From: Hydnum rufescens UP504
Lineage: Eukaryota > Basidiomycota > Agaricomycetes > Cantharellales > Hydnaceae
Direction: 5' to 3'
Assembly (NCBI GenBank): GCA_014904985.1
Contig: MU129005.1
Coordinates: forward strand, 1 to 64,000
DNA: 64,000 bases
The notes under the pieces are model-generated. The model did no database searches. It was not told the DNA's origin and saw nothing but the letters and a program-made list of their open reading frames with translations. Below are positions 24,935 to 35,942 of this stretch, piece after piece; the first letter of the stretch is position 1, and each line of letters opens with the position of its first letter. Position numbers and translations under genes: made by a program.

Positions 24935-27696
24935 TTAGTATACAGCCCACTCGCATTCACGGATCGCAGCACGGTCAAGTTGGTCCTAAAAGTAAGAAAG
25001 AAGGAGCAGAGTTAAAAGCTGTCGAAAATGTCAAGGGGAATGCAACTCTCACCCAATAGTAAACTAAGCAAAGAAAGGGGGGAAACAGACAAATGATACA
25101 TCGATGGCGCGGTCGTTCAATGAATCAGTCTCAGTCCCTCCCATGAGCGCGGAACACGTACCAGTGGAATGAGCGATGAATCTCCCAAGGACCGGGATCA
25201 GCTGGAGGACGACGCCGATTTTCTCACGTACAGTTTCGCCCAACTTTGACTTTTGCTTGTCATAAGCCTTGCTTATTTCCTCGGGTGTGAAGTGGTACGA
25301 GTGGAGCTGGACTGGGTGACCGTTTGTGAGGTGGTTACCAGCGACAGTCGAACTTGAGGCTTGGTTAATGATTGAAAGACGGGTCCAGGGGGTGAAAATG
25401 GACGTACGGAGACGGGCGGTCATACAAGATGATTTCAGCCCCAAGATGAGCGTAAAAGAAATTGTTCGCTGAGCGAAAATCACATTGGTGTCAACGCCAT
25501 TGGCCACAGAAGCAGGGAACGGAAGTAAAAAAAGACGAACCTTGAGACTCCACCTTCTGGAGGGCTTTAGGATCGAAGAGATGCTGGTAGTCTCCAAATT
25601 CTGGAAGCCCTGTGGCGACTGTACGAATATAACGGATTCGTTCAGCAATTCGAATAAGAATAGGGCATTTTTTGCCCTTGTGTTGGGATGAAATTCACCA
25701 AAGTCGTCGTTTGACGTTATTCTCCACATCGTACGCTCAGGTGTATCTGCGAACATCTTGTCGTTGAAAGCTACGAGTTGGGCGATCAGCCTCTCCCGCC
25801 GCGATGCTAATTAGCATTTGCTCATGGCGTACCTTTCACGGAGTCGGAATCGCATACAATAGGGGCAGCAAAGAGATATGCGTCCCTAAGAACCGCATGA
25901 TCCCCGATCTCTTCCGGCTTCATGAGCATTCGAGCATATATGAGTGACGCGGTTGCACACCCTTAAGAGACGGGAAAAAAAATTCAAGAATTAGGATTAT
26001 TTGGGCGTGGGATGAGGGAAAAACTCATCAAAGAGTGCCCAGTGAACCAAACATTGACCTAAAAAATGACATCCGAAGATTCAGTGTCATAAATGTGGAT
26101 TGACAATGGATCCAAGGTCTGCTCTCAAAGAGTCAACGCTATTATTGACGTACCTTCCTGTCAGGATGACGCGCATGGAGGTGATTGGCCACAGCCTGAA
26201 TGCCCAGGGAGATTGTATTGTAAGGGCGCTGATGTTGCTGTTGGGAAGGCAATCGTCCTTTATTAGGGAAGACACGTTCTTTGAAACCCCGGTGAACCAT
26301 CTTGAAGTTAGGGATATATTCGGCTATTTCAAGGGAAAGAAGTATCAGATCATGACGCGGGGATCAGACTTCGTCCTTACAGCAGTCCGTCATGGTCGAA
26401 TCAAGATCTGACAACCATTCCCCGAATTCGATAGGGCCAGTACCTAGAAGGCGAAGTCAAAAAGGTGCGCTGTCTTGACGGGGGGGGGAGAATACCGCAT
26501 CCTTTTAAAGCAACGATGATCCATGTCTCGTCCGGGTCCCAAAAAAGGCCGCCGAAAGCACTGGACTTGTTCTCCAATTCTGCAAGGGGTATCCGACAAA
26601 ATCAATAGAACGACGTGAGCCGTCAGTACCTCATCACATGGGCAGGTTTCTAACCAGAGATAGGATGATATTCGATATTGAATTGTTTGGCGAACGTGCG
26701 GATGAAGCCGTCGCCAGTAGCCTCGAGGAATTCCAAGCTTTTGTGCCCGGCGGTACCGAATGCGGCGTTTCGTATATCGGTACTTTCATGCTCGTAGACC
26801 ACGGCCGCAATTTGGAGGCTGTCAGTGCAAGAGGCTCAGGTACAATTCGGCTTATTCAGGAGTGAAAAATTACCCACAGTAGCTTTGCAATGTCATAATC
26901 GAAAACACGTGCGTTTTCATTGGGCGGGCATTCCCGGTCGGGTTTGGATTCGCCAAAGCCTCTGTGTAGTTCCATTTTAGCGGCTTCTACCTGCTTCTTC
27001 GTTAGGGCTTTGAAAAAATTGGCATTTCCTGGAGGGCTTATGTTGATGAACAGTGCCTCATACTGGGAGCATTTAGTGAATACCTGAATTGACGATCCCG
27101 AGGCCACCACCAAACAGTCTGGACCAAGCGTAGTATAGCCTGCCATGATATGAGTACGATGCCGCATAAATATATGACCTACGTACCTGGTGAGTGGGGG
27201 GAAGCGAGCGACGAGACAAAGAATGAGAACGACGGGGAGGACCAGAGTACCGCCGATAACGAAGAAAAGATAGGAAACCGGGTCCACGAAAGGGTGTCCG
27301 CTGAAGATCTCAGTAATGGTTATTGCCCAAGTCGCGCTGAGCCAGGAGAAATATCTTCCGGATTCATGGATAACCAACTGGATGTAGAGGTACGTTGTCT
27401 AATCCAGGATGGTTGAGCACATTATAACTTAACGAAGCGCATTCAATGCTCACTTTGAAAAAGGGTACCAGCAATAAAAGAGCCTTGAGGAAACCGGGGT
27501 CATGGGCTCCACGTTCACCAAAGACTGATGGAAGAATGTCTCAGAAAATGTAGCGCGAATTACAAGAATTATGGGGCACACTTTCATCTGTCCTGATGCC
27601 TTCGAGCTTCTTGTGAATATCGCGCTCGCGTTCGAAAGAAGACTCGCGGGGTACAGGTGTGTTGACAGGTTGCTTAACCAGAGAGGGGGCAGACAT
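24935..27696 (-). CDS. class 3 lipase-like hydrolase with N-terminal membrane segments
   Basis: Alpha/beta-hydrolase of the fungal class 3 lipase group. Reconstructed in order: a charged start (MSAPSLVKQPVNTPVPRESS), hydrophobic helices (FLKALLLLVPFFK, ITITEIF, YLFFVIGGTLVLPVVLILCL), then a soluble region (YTTLGPDCLVVASGSSIQVF and VYEHESTDIRNAAFG). The lipase fold follows: FGGLFWDPDETWIIVALKG, GPIEFGEWLSDL, IPNFKMVHRGFKERVF, ISLGIQAVANHL, and the nucleophile elbow VNVWFTGHSL at 26029-26059, followed across an intron by TASLIYARMLMKPEEIG and YLFAAPIVCDSDSV. The last small exons give YYW and DQLDRAAIRECEWAVY before TAA. The intron straight after GHSL is odd: a consensus donor is missing (ATGAGT where GTGAGT is expected). 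A weak GTTTTT donor restores phase but puts Met-Arg where Gly is conserved. Divergent from HIS5. Confidence 0.74.
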
Positions 27697-28899
27697 AGTA
27701 CTCGACAAGGAAAACTCCAGTCCACGGAACTAGGTATATATGCGAAACGATTGTCCTGCATTGGGAAATAGCCAAGCTGTCAGCGCTTCAGGGGTCACTG
27801 ATACACGGGCGTAGCGACCCGTCCCGATTTTCTGATCTTGTGTACCGAGTAGTTAACAAAATGAAAGACGATCGCGTGAAAAGACTTGCCCCGTCGCAGA
27901 GGAGGCATTCCTATTGCAAATAATTGGAAGTGCGCGCCGTTTGCTTCCGCTCGGCCAACTCGAACATGGGTTTTGTTGGATCATAACATTAGTGATCAGA
28001 CAATTTCTGGGAGTCCCTCGCCGGTGACTTTCACGAGCCATTGCAGCTGGGGACGCCACAAATTTCAAATTTAGGACACGGTCCTTCGTATTCTCTCAAC
28101 ACCAACGAGGGTGGAGTGTATATCCAGCTACGAAAGTTGCAGTAGTGAACTTTTGCGGATTCCAAGCTACAAGCGATGGGCACTTTACCTCCATCCTCGG
28201 ACTTGTGTGATCCTGTGATATCCTGATTATCAGTAAATGTACTAACTAGGATATCGTGCGAAGATATCAGACCTGGAGATTGACATCCGCGAAAAACTCA
28301 GCAGCGAACATTGGATACAGAAAGACATACGCATATGCATACAAAACACAGGAACAATTTATGCAATGGACAGTCAGTGACAATCACCTGAAAATGGCCC
28401 GTTGCAGTCTCTCACACGGAGAAGAACGTCACAGCGTTCAGGTACACAAAAATGGCAGGGGAAAAGCTCAAGGATACCTGCACCAGGACCATACAAGGCA
28501 CAGAGATGGTCCGAGCCCTAGCCGATAGTCCAATATGTGCCTGGCCAACAGAAACGCTGACTGTACATGCGCAAGAGGGACATATCTGACATATCCCAAT
28601 ACAATTCAAGTCGCGGGAGGGCTGGAGGACGTAAACGAATGTACACAGATAGCTTAGAAACATCAACGGTGTCCGCAAAGCCGTACGGATGCTCGCTTCC
28701 ACAATGAAGACTCTGGGGGAAGAGAACCCGGGTTACTGCATGTCCCGTATGGTCATGGAAGGCGTCCAGAACCATCTACGCAATGGCAGAAAGAAGTAAA
28801 GGGCAAATGAGTGTATGTCGGAATCAAACTAGCAGTTTGTGACTCAGTCTCTGCTGTTGCCCTGTAAATTTATCTCGCAGGTCCCATTCCCCCATCGAC
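27697..28899. other. divergent intergenic region between lipase and HIS5
   Basis: About 1.2 kb without a recognisable gene. It contains the general-control site upstream of HIS5 and a possible splice acceptor (CTCGCAG at 28874-28880), which would suit an intron in the HIS5 5' untranslated region. Confidence 0.5.
28840..28846 (+). promoter_or_regulatory. TGACTCA general amino-acid control site
   Basis: A perfect TGACTCA palindrome-type site lies 54 bp before the HIS5 ATG. This is the consensus for the bZIP activator Gcn4/Cpc1/CpcA, which induces amino-acid biosynthesis genes, including histidine genes, in yeasts and moulds. Binding in this species is inferred from the motif and its position only. 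The site is very near the start codon and could be within the transcribed leader. Confidence 0.65.
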
Positions 28900-30264
28900 A
28901 TGCCCATTAAAGGACTGGCACCTGAAAAGATATCAAGTCATCCCCCCCATTTCGATATAGAGGCAGTGATTCGTCCTAATATCTTGGCCCTGGAACCATA
29001 CCGCTGTGCTCGAGATGACTATTCAAGTGGCATCCTCCTAGATGCTAACGAAAATTCTTTGGGCCACTCGATTCCACGAGAATCACAGACCGGAGACCTC
29101 GATCTTGATCAACCACTGCACAGGTACCCCGATCCGAGTCATGACCAAATCAAGGCCCAAATCGCAAATCTGCGAGATATTCCTGGCACTGATCATGTAT
29201 TCCTTGGTGTGGGCTCGGACGAAGTCATAGACCTTCTTATTCGCGTATGCTGTGTCCCCGGAAAGGACAAGATATTGACCACCCCGCCTACTTATGGGAT
29301 GTACGCTGTCACTGCCAATATCAACGATGTAGGCATCGTCAAGGTCCCTTTGGATGCCACTGGAGGAGCATTCCAGCCTCAAGTCGATCAGGTACGCTTC
29401 TTCTACGTGCGGTTCGACTGCTTCCATATATTTATTATGCCATGCAAGATTCGTAAAGCCGTGGCCTCCGACGCTTCGATAAAAATTATATTCTTGTGCT
29501 CCCCAGGAAATCCAACCGGCACTTTGATTCCCCTTTCCACAATTACGAGCATTCTGGAAGAACCCAGTTTCAAGGGTATTGTTGCAGTAGACGAAGCCTA
29601 TGTGGACTTCTCCCCCAATGGAAGCAGTGCTGCCTCTCTCGTGCACAAATACGGGAATTTGGTTGTGATGCAAACGCTGAGTAAAAGCTTCGGTCTGGCT
29701 GCAATCCGGTGCGATGAGAAATTGTTTGGGCTTTTGTCCCGACCCCCGCCTGGCGCTGACATTGTATTCCTTGACTTCAGCCTGGGCATTGCAATTGCAC
29801 AACCCCCCCTGATCCAAGTGTTGTCTAATACGAAGGCGCCATACAACATCTCTACGCCCACAGCGTCACTCGCACTTCGTGCTCTGTCTCCTCAAGGCCT
29901 GGCTTTAATGCGGGAGAAATTACAGGCGCTCTTAGCCTCGCGTGCGAAACTTATACCATTGCTCGAATCGCTCAAGCCACTTGGTGTAGGATCCGTCGTG
30001 GGTGGCAACGATGCAAATTTCGTGCTTCTGCCTATCCTCGCTCGGGCGGGTGGTGAACCCGATAATGATCGGGCCCAAAATATATACAAGACTCTTGCTG
30101 GAGAGCGTGGCGTCGTCGTTCGCTATCGAGGCAGCGAGTTGGGCTGTGCCGGCTGTCTAAGAGTGACAGTCGGTACTGCCGAGGAGAACGCGGTGCTATT
30201 GGGGGAACTGGAAAGACTACTTAGGCTCACCCTCCTTTCTCCAACGCCCATCGGCCAAACATAG
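28900..30264 (+). CDS. HIS5: histidinol-phosphate aminotransferase
   Basis: PLP-dependent aminotransferase (class II, HisC family) that converts imidazole-acetol phosphate and glutamate to histidinol phosphate in histidine synthesis. Seen in order: LDANENSLG, HRYPDPSHDQIKAQIANLR, FLGVGSDEVIDLLIR, TPPTYGMYAVTANI, LCSPGNPTGTLIP, VAVDEAYVDFS, and the PLP-lysine motif TLSKSFGLAAIR, then NISTPTASLALRAL and a C-terminal arginine-binding region (VVVRYRGSELGCAGCLRVTVG). Two introns interrupt it: 29392-29448 (57 nt) and 29709-29780 (72 nt). Both are multiples of three without in-frame stops, so the unspliced reading frame stays open. Spliced, the protein is 411 aa, close to family length. All key residues are present. 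A TGACTCA site upstream suggests general-control regulation. Confidence 0.95.
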   Translation: MPIKGLAPEKISSHPPHFDIEAVIRPNILALEPYRCARDDYSSGILLDANENSLGHSIPRESQTGDLDLDQPLHRYPDPSHDQIKAQIANLRDIPGTDHVFLGVGSDEVIDLLIRVCCVPGKDKILTTPPTYGMYAVTANINDVGIVKVPLDATGGAFQPQVDQVRFFYVRFDCFHIFIMPCKIRKAVASDASIKIIFLCSPGNPTGTLIPLSTITSILEEPSFKGIVAVDEAYVDFSPNGSSAASLVHKYGNLVVMQTLSKSFGLAAIRCDEKLFGLLSRPPPGADIVFLDFSLGIAIAQPPLIQVLSNTKAPYNISTPTASLALRALSPQGLALMREKLQALLASRAKLIPLLESLKPLGVGSVVGGNDANFVLLPILARAGGEPDNDRAQNIYKTLAGERGVVVRYRGSELGCAGCLRVTVGTAEENAVLLGELERLLRLTLLSPTPIGQT

Positions 30265-30522
30265 GGGACACGAAAGGTTAAAACATACACCGCATGATTG
30301 ATTATAGACAAGGGTCCGTTGTATCGTACTGGTATCGTGTAATGAACACTGCCTACGGGGGGATCCGTTTCGCATCGTTACTGTCGTCAGCCACTAGTCC
30401 ACCCGACACCAGCCGCGCCTCTAGCAAGCCCAATTCGTGCCACAAGATTCTTATATTGTATCGCAGCGATCCTTCTAGTGCGCGAGAAAACAACGAGCAA
30501 CCCAACACCAGCAAATATAATA

Positions 30523-30781
30523 TTACAAGTCTGCGTTTAAAAGGGGCCCCGAGGTGGTGAATGTCTAGCCGGTGAAAGAAAATATGGCAGGGAGAGGAAA
30601 CGTACGACGAACTCCCAATAATCCGCCCGCTCGGTAGCGATAATTTTCCCACAGGGTTCCCAGGAGGAGGTTTCTGCGGGTGTATCTTCATGTGGCGGTT
30701 GGCTCTTTCCCAGTGAATCCAAACTTGAACGAGGGTGACAACGCAATAGACGACGGTTTCCTGTAGGCTCGCACGAGGCAT
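30523..30781 (-). CDS. small hypothetical protein with one hydrophobic helix
   Basis: The start MPRASLQETVVYCVVTLVQ leads to VWIHWERANRHMKIHPQKPP, then PGNPVGK. After that the natural continuation, IIATERADYWEFV, is one base out of frame; an extra A in GGGAAAATTATC (about 30647-30653) would join them. A consensus intron (GTACGT...GGCTAG) then leads to TFTTSGPLLNADL and stop. This would give a protein of about 71 residues with one membrane-like helix near the N terminus. I do not recognise the family. Without the frame correction the open frame continues to 30353. It is convergent with HIS5. Confidence 0.35.
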
Positions 30782-31194
30782 CTTCCCGCTGAAGGGGGAA
30801 CACGCGCATCAATCACCGCACATGAGGAGGTCAGGACATGAGATATCTGACTGCATCTGTTGGACAACGCTCGCAAGCCCCAAATGGTCTGCATATAACG
30901 AGGGCTGCGTCGGGAGGAGATGGCTGATTCAACTGAGCCACGGATTTGAAGATGGGCATGAAGAGTACGAGACAAAGTCTATGCAGAGCCCCGTTAGTGA
31001 CGCATTTCATCCCCCATACACATACAACGATGCCATACGTGAGGACACACAAATTTCTCGAAAGCATCGCATACCGGAACCTCTGTTGTTTCCCGGCAAG
31101 TTCCGGCGTTGAGTCGCCGCTTATCTTGCCAACTGTAATACTCGAGTGTAAACAAGCACTTTCTTATTCGTTTCTGCAATACCCAGACCCATCC

Positions 31195-32356
31195 ATGCCT
31201 CCCGCACTCCAGGAAGTAGATGATTTTGATGATGATTTTGATCTCCCCCTCCCGGATCACCCACTTCCTCCTGCAAGTGGTGGTCCTTCGTCCTTCGGGC
31301 ACCCTGCCGGTACCTCCGTACCAAGGTCATCCCAGCTTCCCGGTGGTGCGAGCATAGTATCGGATAGTGCGCCATTTAAGATGTATGTTGTGCTGCGTGT
31401 GTATGCCTGTCTCTACAGCCAGGACGTCTGAAATGTTCGTGACACCACAGGTGGACATGCGTCTACCCAATATACATCGACGCGAAGCGTCCATATGGGA
31501 CGGGCCGTCGTAGAGTGGCAAGAGAGAAGAGCTGCTGGTGGCCCCACAGCCTTCTCATCGCCGAGGCTGCCCAACGCCTGAGGCTTCCTTCTTTCCACGA
31601 GGTGAACTTTACCCACCTCGAAAACTATGGTACCGCATTTACCCACCGATTATGCGCATAGCCCGACAAGACTCATCCACGAGACTGGGAGAATCCTGGT
31701 AGGGTGAAGATTCTCTTCAAGGACAAGGGGGGGTTTACGAACCGAAACATCACAACAAGTTAGTGTCTGGCTCCCCCCCCCCTTCACATTAGCTTTCGTA
31801 CTACTTAAAACATCGCTGCTTTCCTGTTCCTCAACTAGAGAAACGCCTCCTTGAAGCTCTCGCAGAGACAATACAGAGCTACCACGCATCGCAGACCCCT
31901 CTTCCTGCACAAATTCGCCCAACGCCGTCACCACCTCCAAGTACCAACCCTCCTCCCACCTCGCATCCTGCCACTCCTCCAAAGGCCAAGGCGAACGGGA
32001 CTGCTGCAAAGGACCCCAGGGCCAAACCAGCGCCCCAACCTCCATCAGCCTCGCCCTCGCCTCGCAAGGGGCCCACACAAGTGGTCAAGCCCCCAGAACC
32101 GCTCCCGCCCATATCTGAGCGATATATGCCGAACTCCCCCCTCGTCGAGTCTGGCGTGCTCATCAACACCGTAAAGGTTGCGCTCAACCAGCAGAGGGAG
32201 AGCGAGAAGAAGGCGGCGCTCGAGGCTTCTGGCGGTGGTTCGGGTAGTGGTGCTACTGGTGCTGCTGCTGGCGGCGGCGGCGGCGGTGGTGGTGGTCCGA
32301 ATGCACCCTCTGGTGCTGGTAAGGGCAAGAAGAAGGTCATCAGGGTTAGAGGATGA
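31195..32356 (+). CDS. SEC65: signal recognition particle subunit SRP19
   Basis: Binds SRP RNA and helps assemble the particle that targets secretory proteins to the ER. Four exons (31195-31382, 31451-31601, 31662-31758, 31839-32356) give 317 aa. After an acidic start (EVDDFDDDFDLPLPDHPLPP) comes the SRP19 domain: WTCVYPIYIDAKRPYGTGRR, HSLLIAEAAQRL, then across an intron DKTHPRDWENPGRVKILFKD and KGGFTNRNITT, ending KKRLLEAL. These match the conserved RNA-binding core of SRP19/Sec65. The C-terminal half is a Pro-rich stretch (SPPPSTNPPPTSHPATPP), then SERYMPNSPLVESG, an amphipathic segment, a long Gly/Ala-rich run encoded by GGC/GGT repeats, and a final basic KGKKKVIRVRG. The basic terminus is typical of the family; the Gly-rich run is not. 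Confidence 0.95.
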
Positions 32357-33299
32357 TGATGATGGATGATGGATGATGACGATTGTTTGTTGGATGGATG
32401 GATCACACTCTTTCTGGTCTTTCTTTTTTTTGCACCCGTGCGTCGCGTGTGCGTCGCACTTCGTGTTGTATTGCGTGGATCATGTTTCCTAGCAGGTTGC
32501 GTGTGCAAATTTGGGCATTTTTTCTTATTGTAATCAAAAGTCGCGGGGTTGCTTTCTTTTTTTCCACCATGGTCCTTGAGATATTGTGTCGAGTATCGAG
32601 ACCGGGGACTTGGTGTGTGCGCTTGACGCCCATGGTGCGCGGTGTGTGCAGTCTAAAACATTTTCAATTTTCGCATTATACGAGCGAGAGAGAGACGAAA
32701 GGAGGGGGGTAAAGGGGAAGGGGGAGGAATACATCAATTGGAAATAATACGAAAGAACGGAACTAAGGTAGAAAAGAAACGAATGGTAGTTGGTGTGCGT
32801 CATGCTGGTGTGGTTGTACTGTGGTTGGTGTGTGGCGGTTATTGTTGGTGCTGTTTGTGATTGTCAGTCGTCGTGTATGTGGTGATCGGGATGCCAGAAG
32901 TAATAAAGTCTACAAATGTTTGAACAAGTGGTGGGGGAAAGGACAGCGAGAGGGGTAGGTACTTGCAGCTTGTAGTTGCAAATACCTAGCGCGCGAAATT
33001 ATCTCGGGGACGGCCAAAACAAAAGCCTAGAAGATGACGCAAAAAGGACAAACAGACCAAAAAAAAAAAAAGAAAAAGGAGGGAGGAAAAGCACAAACTA
33101 TTATTGGAAGTCGTTGTTCCTTGTGTGATATCATTACCGAGAATACGCGGGAAGGGTTGGGGGAGACAATCCATGGTCGCCAGGTCGTCGGGACTCCCGC
33201 GTTTCATCTGCGTGTGTTATCCATCCCATTCAGGATCCGCCCGTCTGGTAGAGGATCCTCCTCCTTCCAAAAAGGCTCTCTCGCCGCCAAACCAGGGGA
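32357..33299. other. intergenic between convergent genes
   Basis: 3' flanks of SRP19 (plus) and the Ser-rich gene (minus). It contains a GATGAT tandem stretch (about 32351-32379), T and A homopolymers including an A12 run at about 33060, and GT-rich DNA. No gene seen. Confidence 0.55.
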
Positions 33300-34975
33300 T
33301 CAGCCCACGCTTCCCGCTTTTCCATTCCCAGTCCCTCCTCGGATCGAAGGCTGATGCACGGCCCCGTCCCACTCGGGACCATCGAGCCATACGCCGCGCC
33401 CAGGTAAATGAGCCTCGGCGGTACGGGGAGTAGCGACCGTGAATATGGGATTTCTGAAACTCGATTGTTTGCGGAGTGAGGGAGGAAAGGGAGCCATGGA
33501 AGGTTGGGGACGAGGCACGAGATGCGCACGCAGTGATTGGATCGACCGTTGCCTGCGGGCCGGCGGCGATAACGACGGGCGAGTAAAGAATGATGTTGAT
33601 TGATGCCCAGAGGAAGAACTGGATTGAGAAGAAGCATCTCGCTCGATGCGGGAATATATAATTTGGGCCAGACCGGGATCTCCGCTATCCTCTACGTCGT
33701 CATCATCATCATCATGAGAGCCAGTACAACTGCTCTGATCCGATGCGTGGCGTTGCTTGAGAGGATGCGAGCCCTCCATCCATGCACTAATTCCTTCTTC
33801 TAAAAGAGATGGAGACAGAAGTGGCGGAAGAGGTGGCGCACGATCGGACGGACGATTTCGGGATGCAGAGCGGGAGCCAGGAGCAGATCGGCACACGACG
33901 TCTGATGAATTCAATATAGGCTCGAGTGGCGTAATAGACGATGTAATAGTAGTAATTATAGGTTTGTCATGATTTGGGCGCCCCTGATGCGAGTGAGTAT
34001 GTATGGATGTAACAGAACGATGCGGCTGAAGTCGTTTGGGAGCGACACCGTTGTTGCTCAGTGACGGTCGACCACGCGGATCTTGATCTATTTGGGAATG
34101 GGTCCGAGTATCCATCCCTGGTCTGCCCCCAAGTTTGGGGCGATGGAAATTCGGGGACGAGATGACTTGGCGAAGCCGTGGTAGTTGACGATTGACGACT
34201 GTCTTTGACAAAGGCGTTGGACTATGCGACGGGGGATATTGCGGTGATACCCCAGGGCGGGAGACGCCGGCAATGCCGGCACCTCTGGAATCGGCGATGA
34301 AGTCTGTCGGGAGGGGCGGGCGGTATGAGGTCCTTGGAGCGCGCCAGGAATTGTCCGATTTATGATGAGCAGATTTACGAGCAAGAGGTCGGGGGTTGAG
34401 AAAACGGGGGTCATTCTCGTCTCCTTCCTCTTCTTCCTCTCGAATGCTGGTGGCCTCTCGTCGCGCGATCTCAGCACCCTTGGCTCGTCCCAAGCTGACG
34501 CTAGCCCCAGGGATCCATGAGGACAGAATGTTGGTCATAAAGGTGCCGAGGCTGTTGCCACGCGATGGTCCATCCTCTTTACCCATGGTTTCAGGCGATA
34601 TACCACCGGCATCATGGCCCACTCGCTCTGCCTCTGGAGTGAATATGCGGGTTTCCTTGTAGCCGGCGGCGGTGAGAAGATCTTCGAGAGTCTCGTATTG
34701 TTTCGATGTTCCTCGGCGATGGGCGAGTTTATCAGTTCCCGAAATTCTGGATAGCGTTGTTGGATATTTTCGTCGTGGAGGTGTAGAAGGTGTTGGTGTC
34801 GTAGACTGTATGAAACGATGTGCATCGTGGGGGTTAGAGGGCCAAAAGACATATGGGATAAATAAAACACTCGAGCGAAAGAAAGAAAAAAACAAGCAAA
34901 CACCTCTTCATGAATGGTATGCGGTCGATGGGCGATGCTAGGGAGATTGGCCGCAGGGGGCGCCATGGCAGGCAT
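33300..34975 (-). CDS. Ser/Pro/Arg-rich hypothetical protein
   Basis: Exon 1 (34904-34975) encodes MPAMAPPAANLPSIAHRPHT followed by IHEE. A GTGTTT...TACAG intron leads to one long exon (33300-34805), giving about 525 aa. Near the N terminus is a compact segment, KQYETLEDLLTAAGYKETRI then FTPEAER, that looks folded. The rest is low complexity: acidic EEEEEGDENDP, repeated Ser-Pro, Arg-rich blocks, a DDDDDDVEDSGD run and SSQSSSSSG. Such composition suggests an intrinsically disordered regulatory or scaffold protein with many possible kinase sites. I do not recognise a family. The final 60 codons could be read in another frame through an additional intron, so the C terminus is uncertain. Confidence 0.6.
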
Positions 34976-35942
34976 GAGTACCAGCTGATACGCTCGCCTA
35001 ATATGGACGTGTGTGTGCGGTGTTACTTGGATGAGCGGAACAAGCCGACGCGCTTTAGGCAAGATCCGTCTTTTGACCCCCCCCCAAATCATGCCAACAT
35101 GGGATCCTTCCGATAATGCCCCTCGCCATCGGAAAAGCGATGGACCTTCGCCCAAATTAAATGTCGCGTCGGGTCGCAATTTCAGAACCCCCCTTCCCGA
35201 CTTGCGCTTCGAGCAATCTTATCTGAAATCTATCGCACCGTACCTTCACGTTCTATTACCGCCGTCTAACCCCATTGCTGGGGAGCGAGTGGGGGACGGC
35301 TCTACTGCGGGGCACGCAACAACAACAGGCGAGCATAGTGCACTAGACCTCATTGGGACACCGTCGATCTATGGGGTCCCTATCTCAATTCGATGGTCAG
35401 GAGTGGTCTGGGTCACTGTGCGAGATCAGGTCTGTCCGGGCGTCATGGTCATGGGAGAAAAAAAAAACGGTCTGCTTATAGAACGACTGACAATAACAAA
35501 CAGATAATAAATCCCTTCATTCAAGGGGTCGTGTGGTACGCCCAATTGAAGTATTCCCCATGCCACAAATATAGGAAATAACCGGGCTGCTCTCTCATTT
35601 CAGGGGCGTGGCCAGCATGTACATTGTGCCGGTATCTGCACGTGCTAGGGCGTACATTCGTGAGCAGTTCAAGACTGGGTTCGGCGAGATATCGCGAAGG
35701 AGGCGCGATGACGTGGGATGGCCGAGATGATGGGTACGCGGCCTCCTACTCTGGTCGAGGGGCGTGCGGCGTGGAAATGAAGAATAAATGCGAAGCCCGC
35801 CCTGGTGTACAGCCGGGGGGCAACGGCCGAGTTATCGGATAGCAGCGTCGCCCATTCGTGTTCACGGCGGCTAGATGCCTTGCAGAGTTGCCGGAAAGCG
35901 AGAGTGGAGCGTGTGACAAAAACAAAAGACTTGACCGGCATT
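34976..35942. other. intergenic, no supportable gene
   Basis: Lies between the Ser-rich gene and the 3' end of PIG-L, both on the minus strand. Frames on both strands lack recognisable motifs. It presumably includes the Ser-rich gene promoter. Confidence 0.5.

Noticed and set aside
34535..35179. Minus-strand frame upstream of the Ser-rich gene as a longer N terminus
   Set aside because: It reads through the GTGTTT...TACAG intron and the putative 5' leader; codons after the intron are in a different frame from the long conserved-looking exon.
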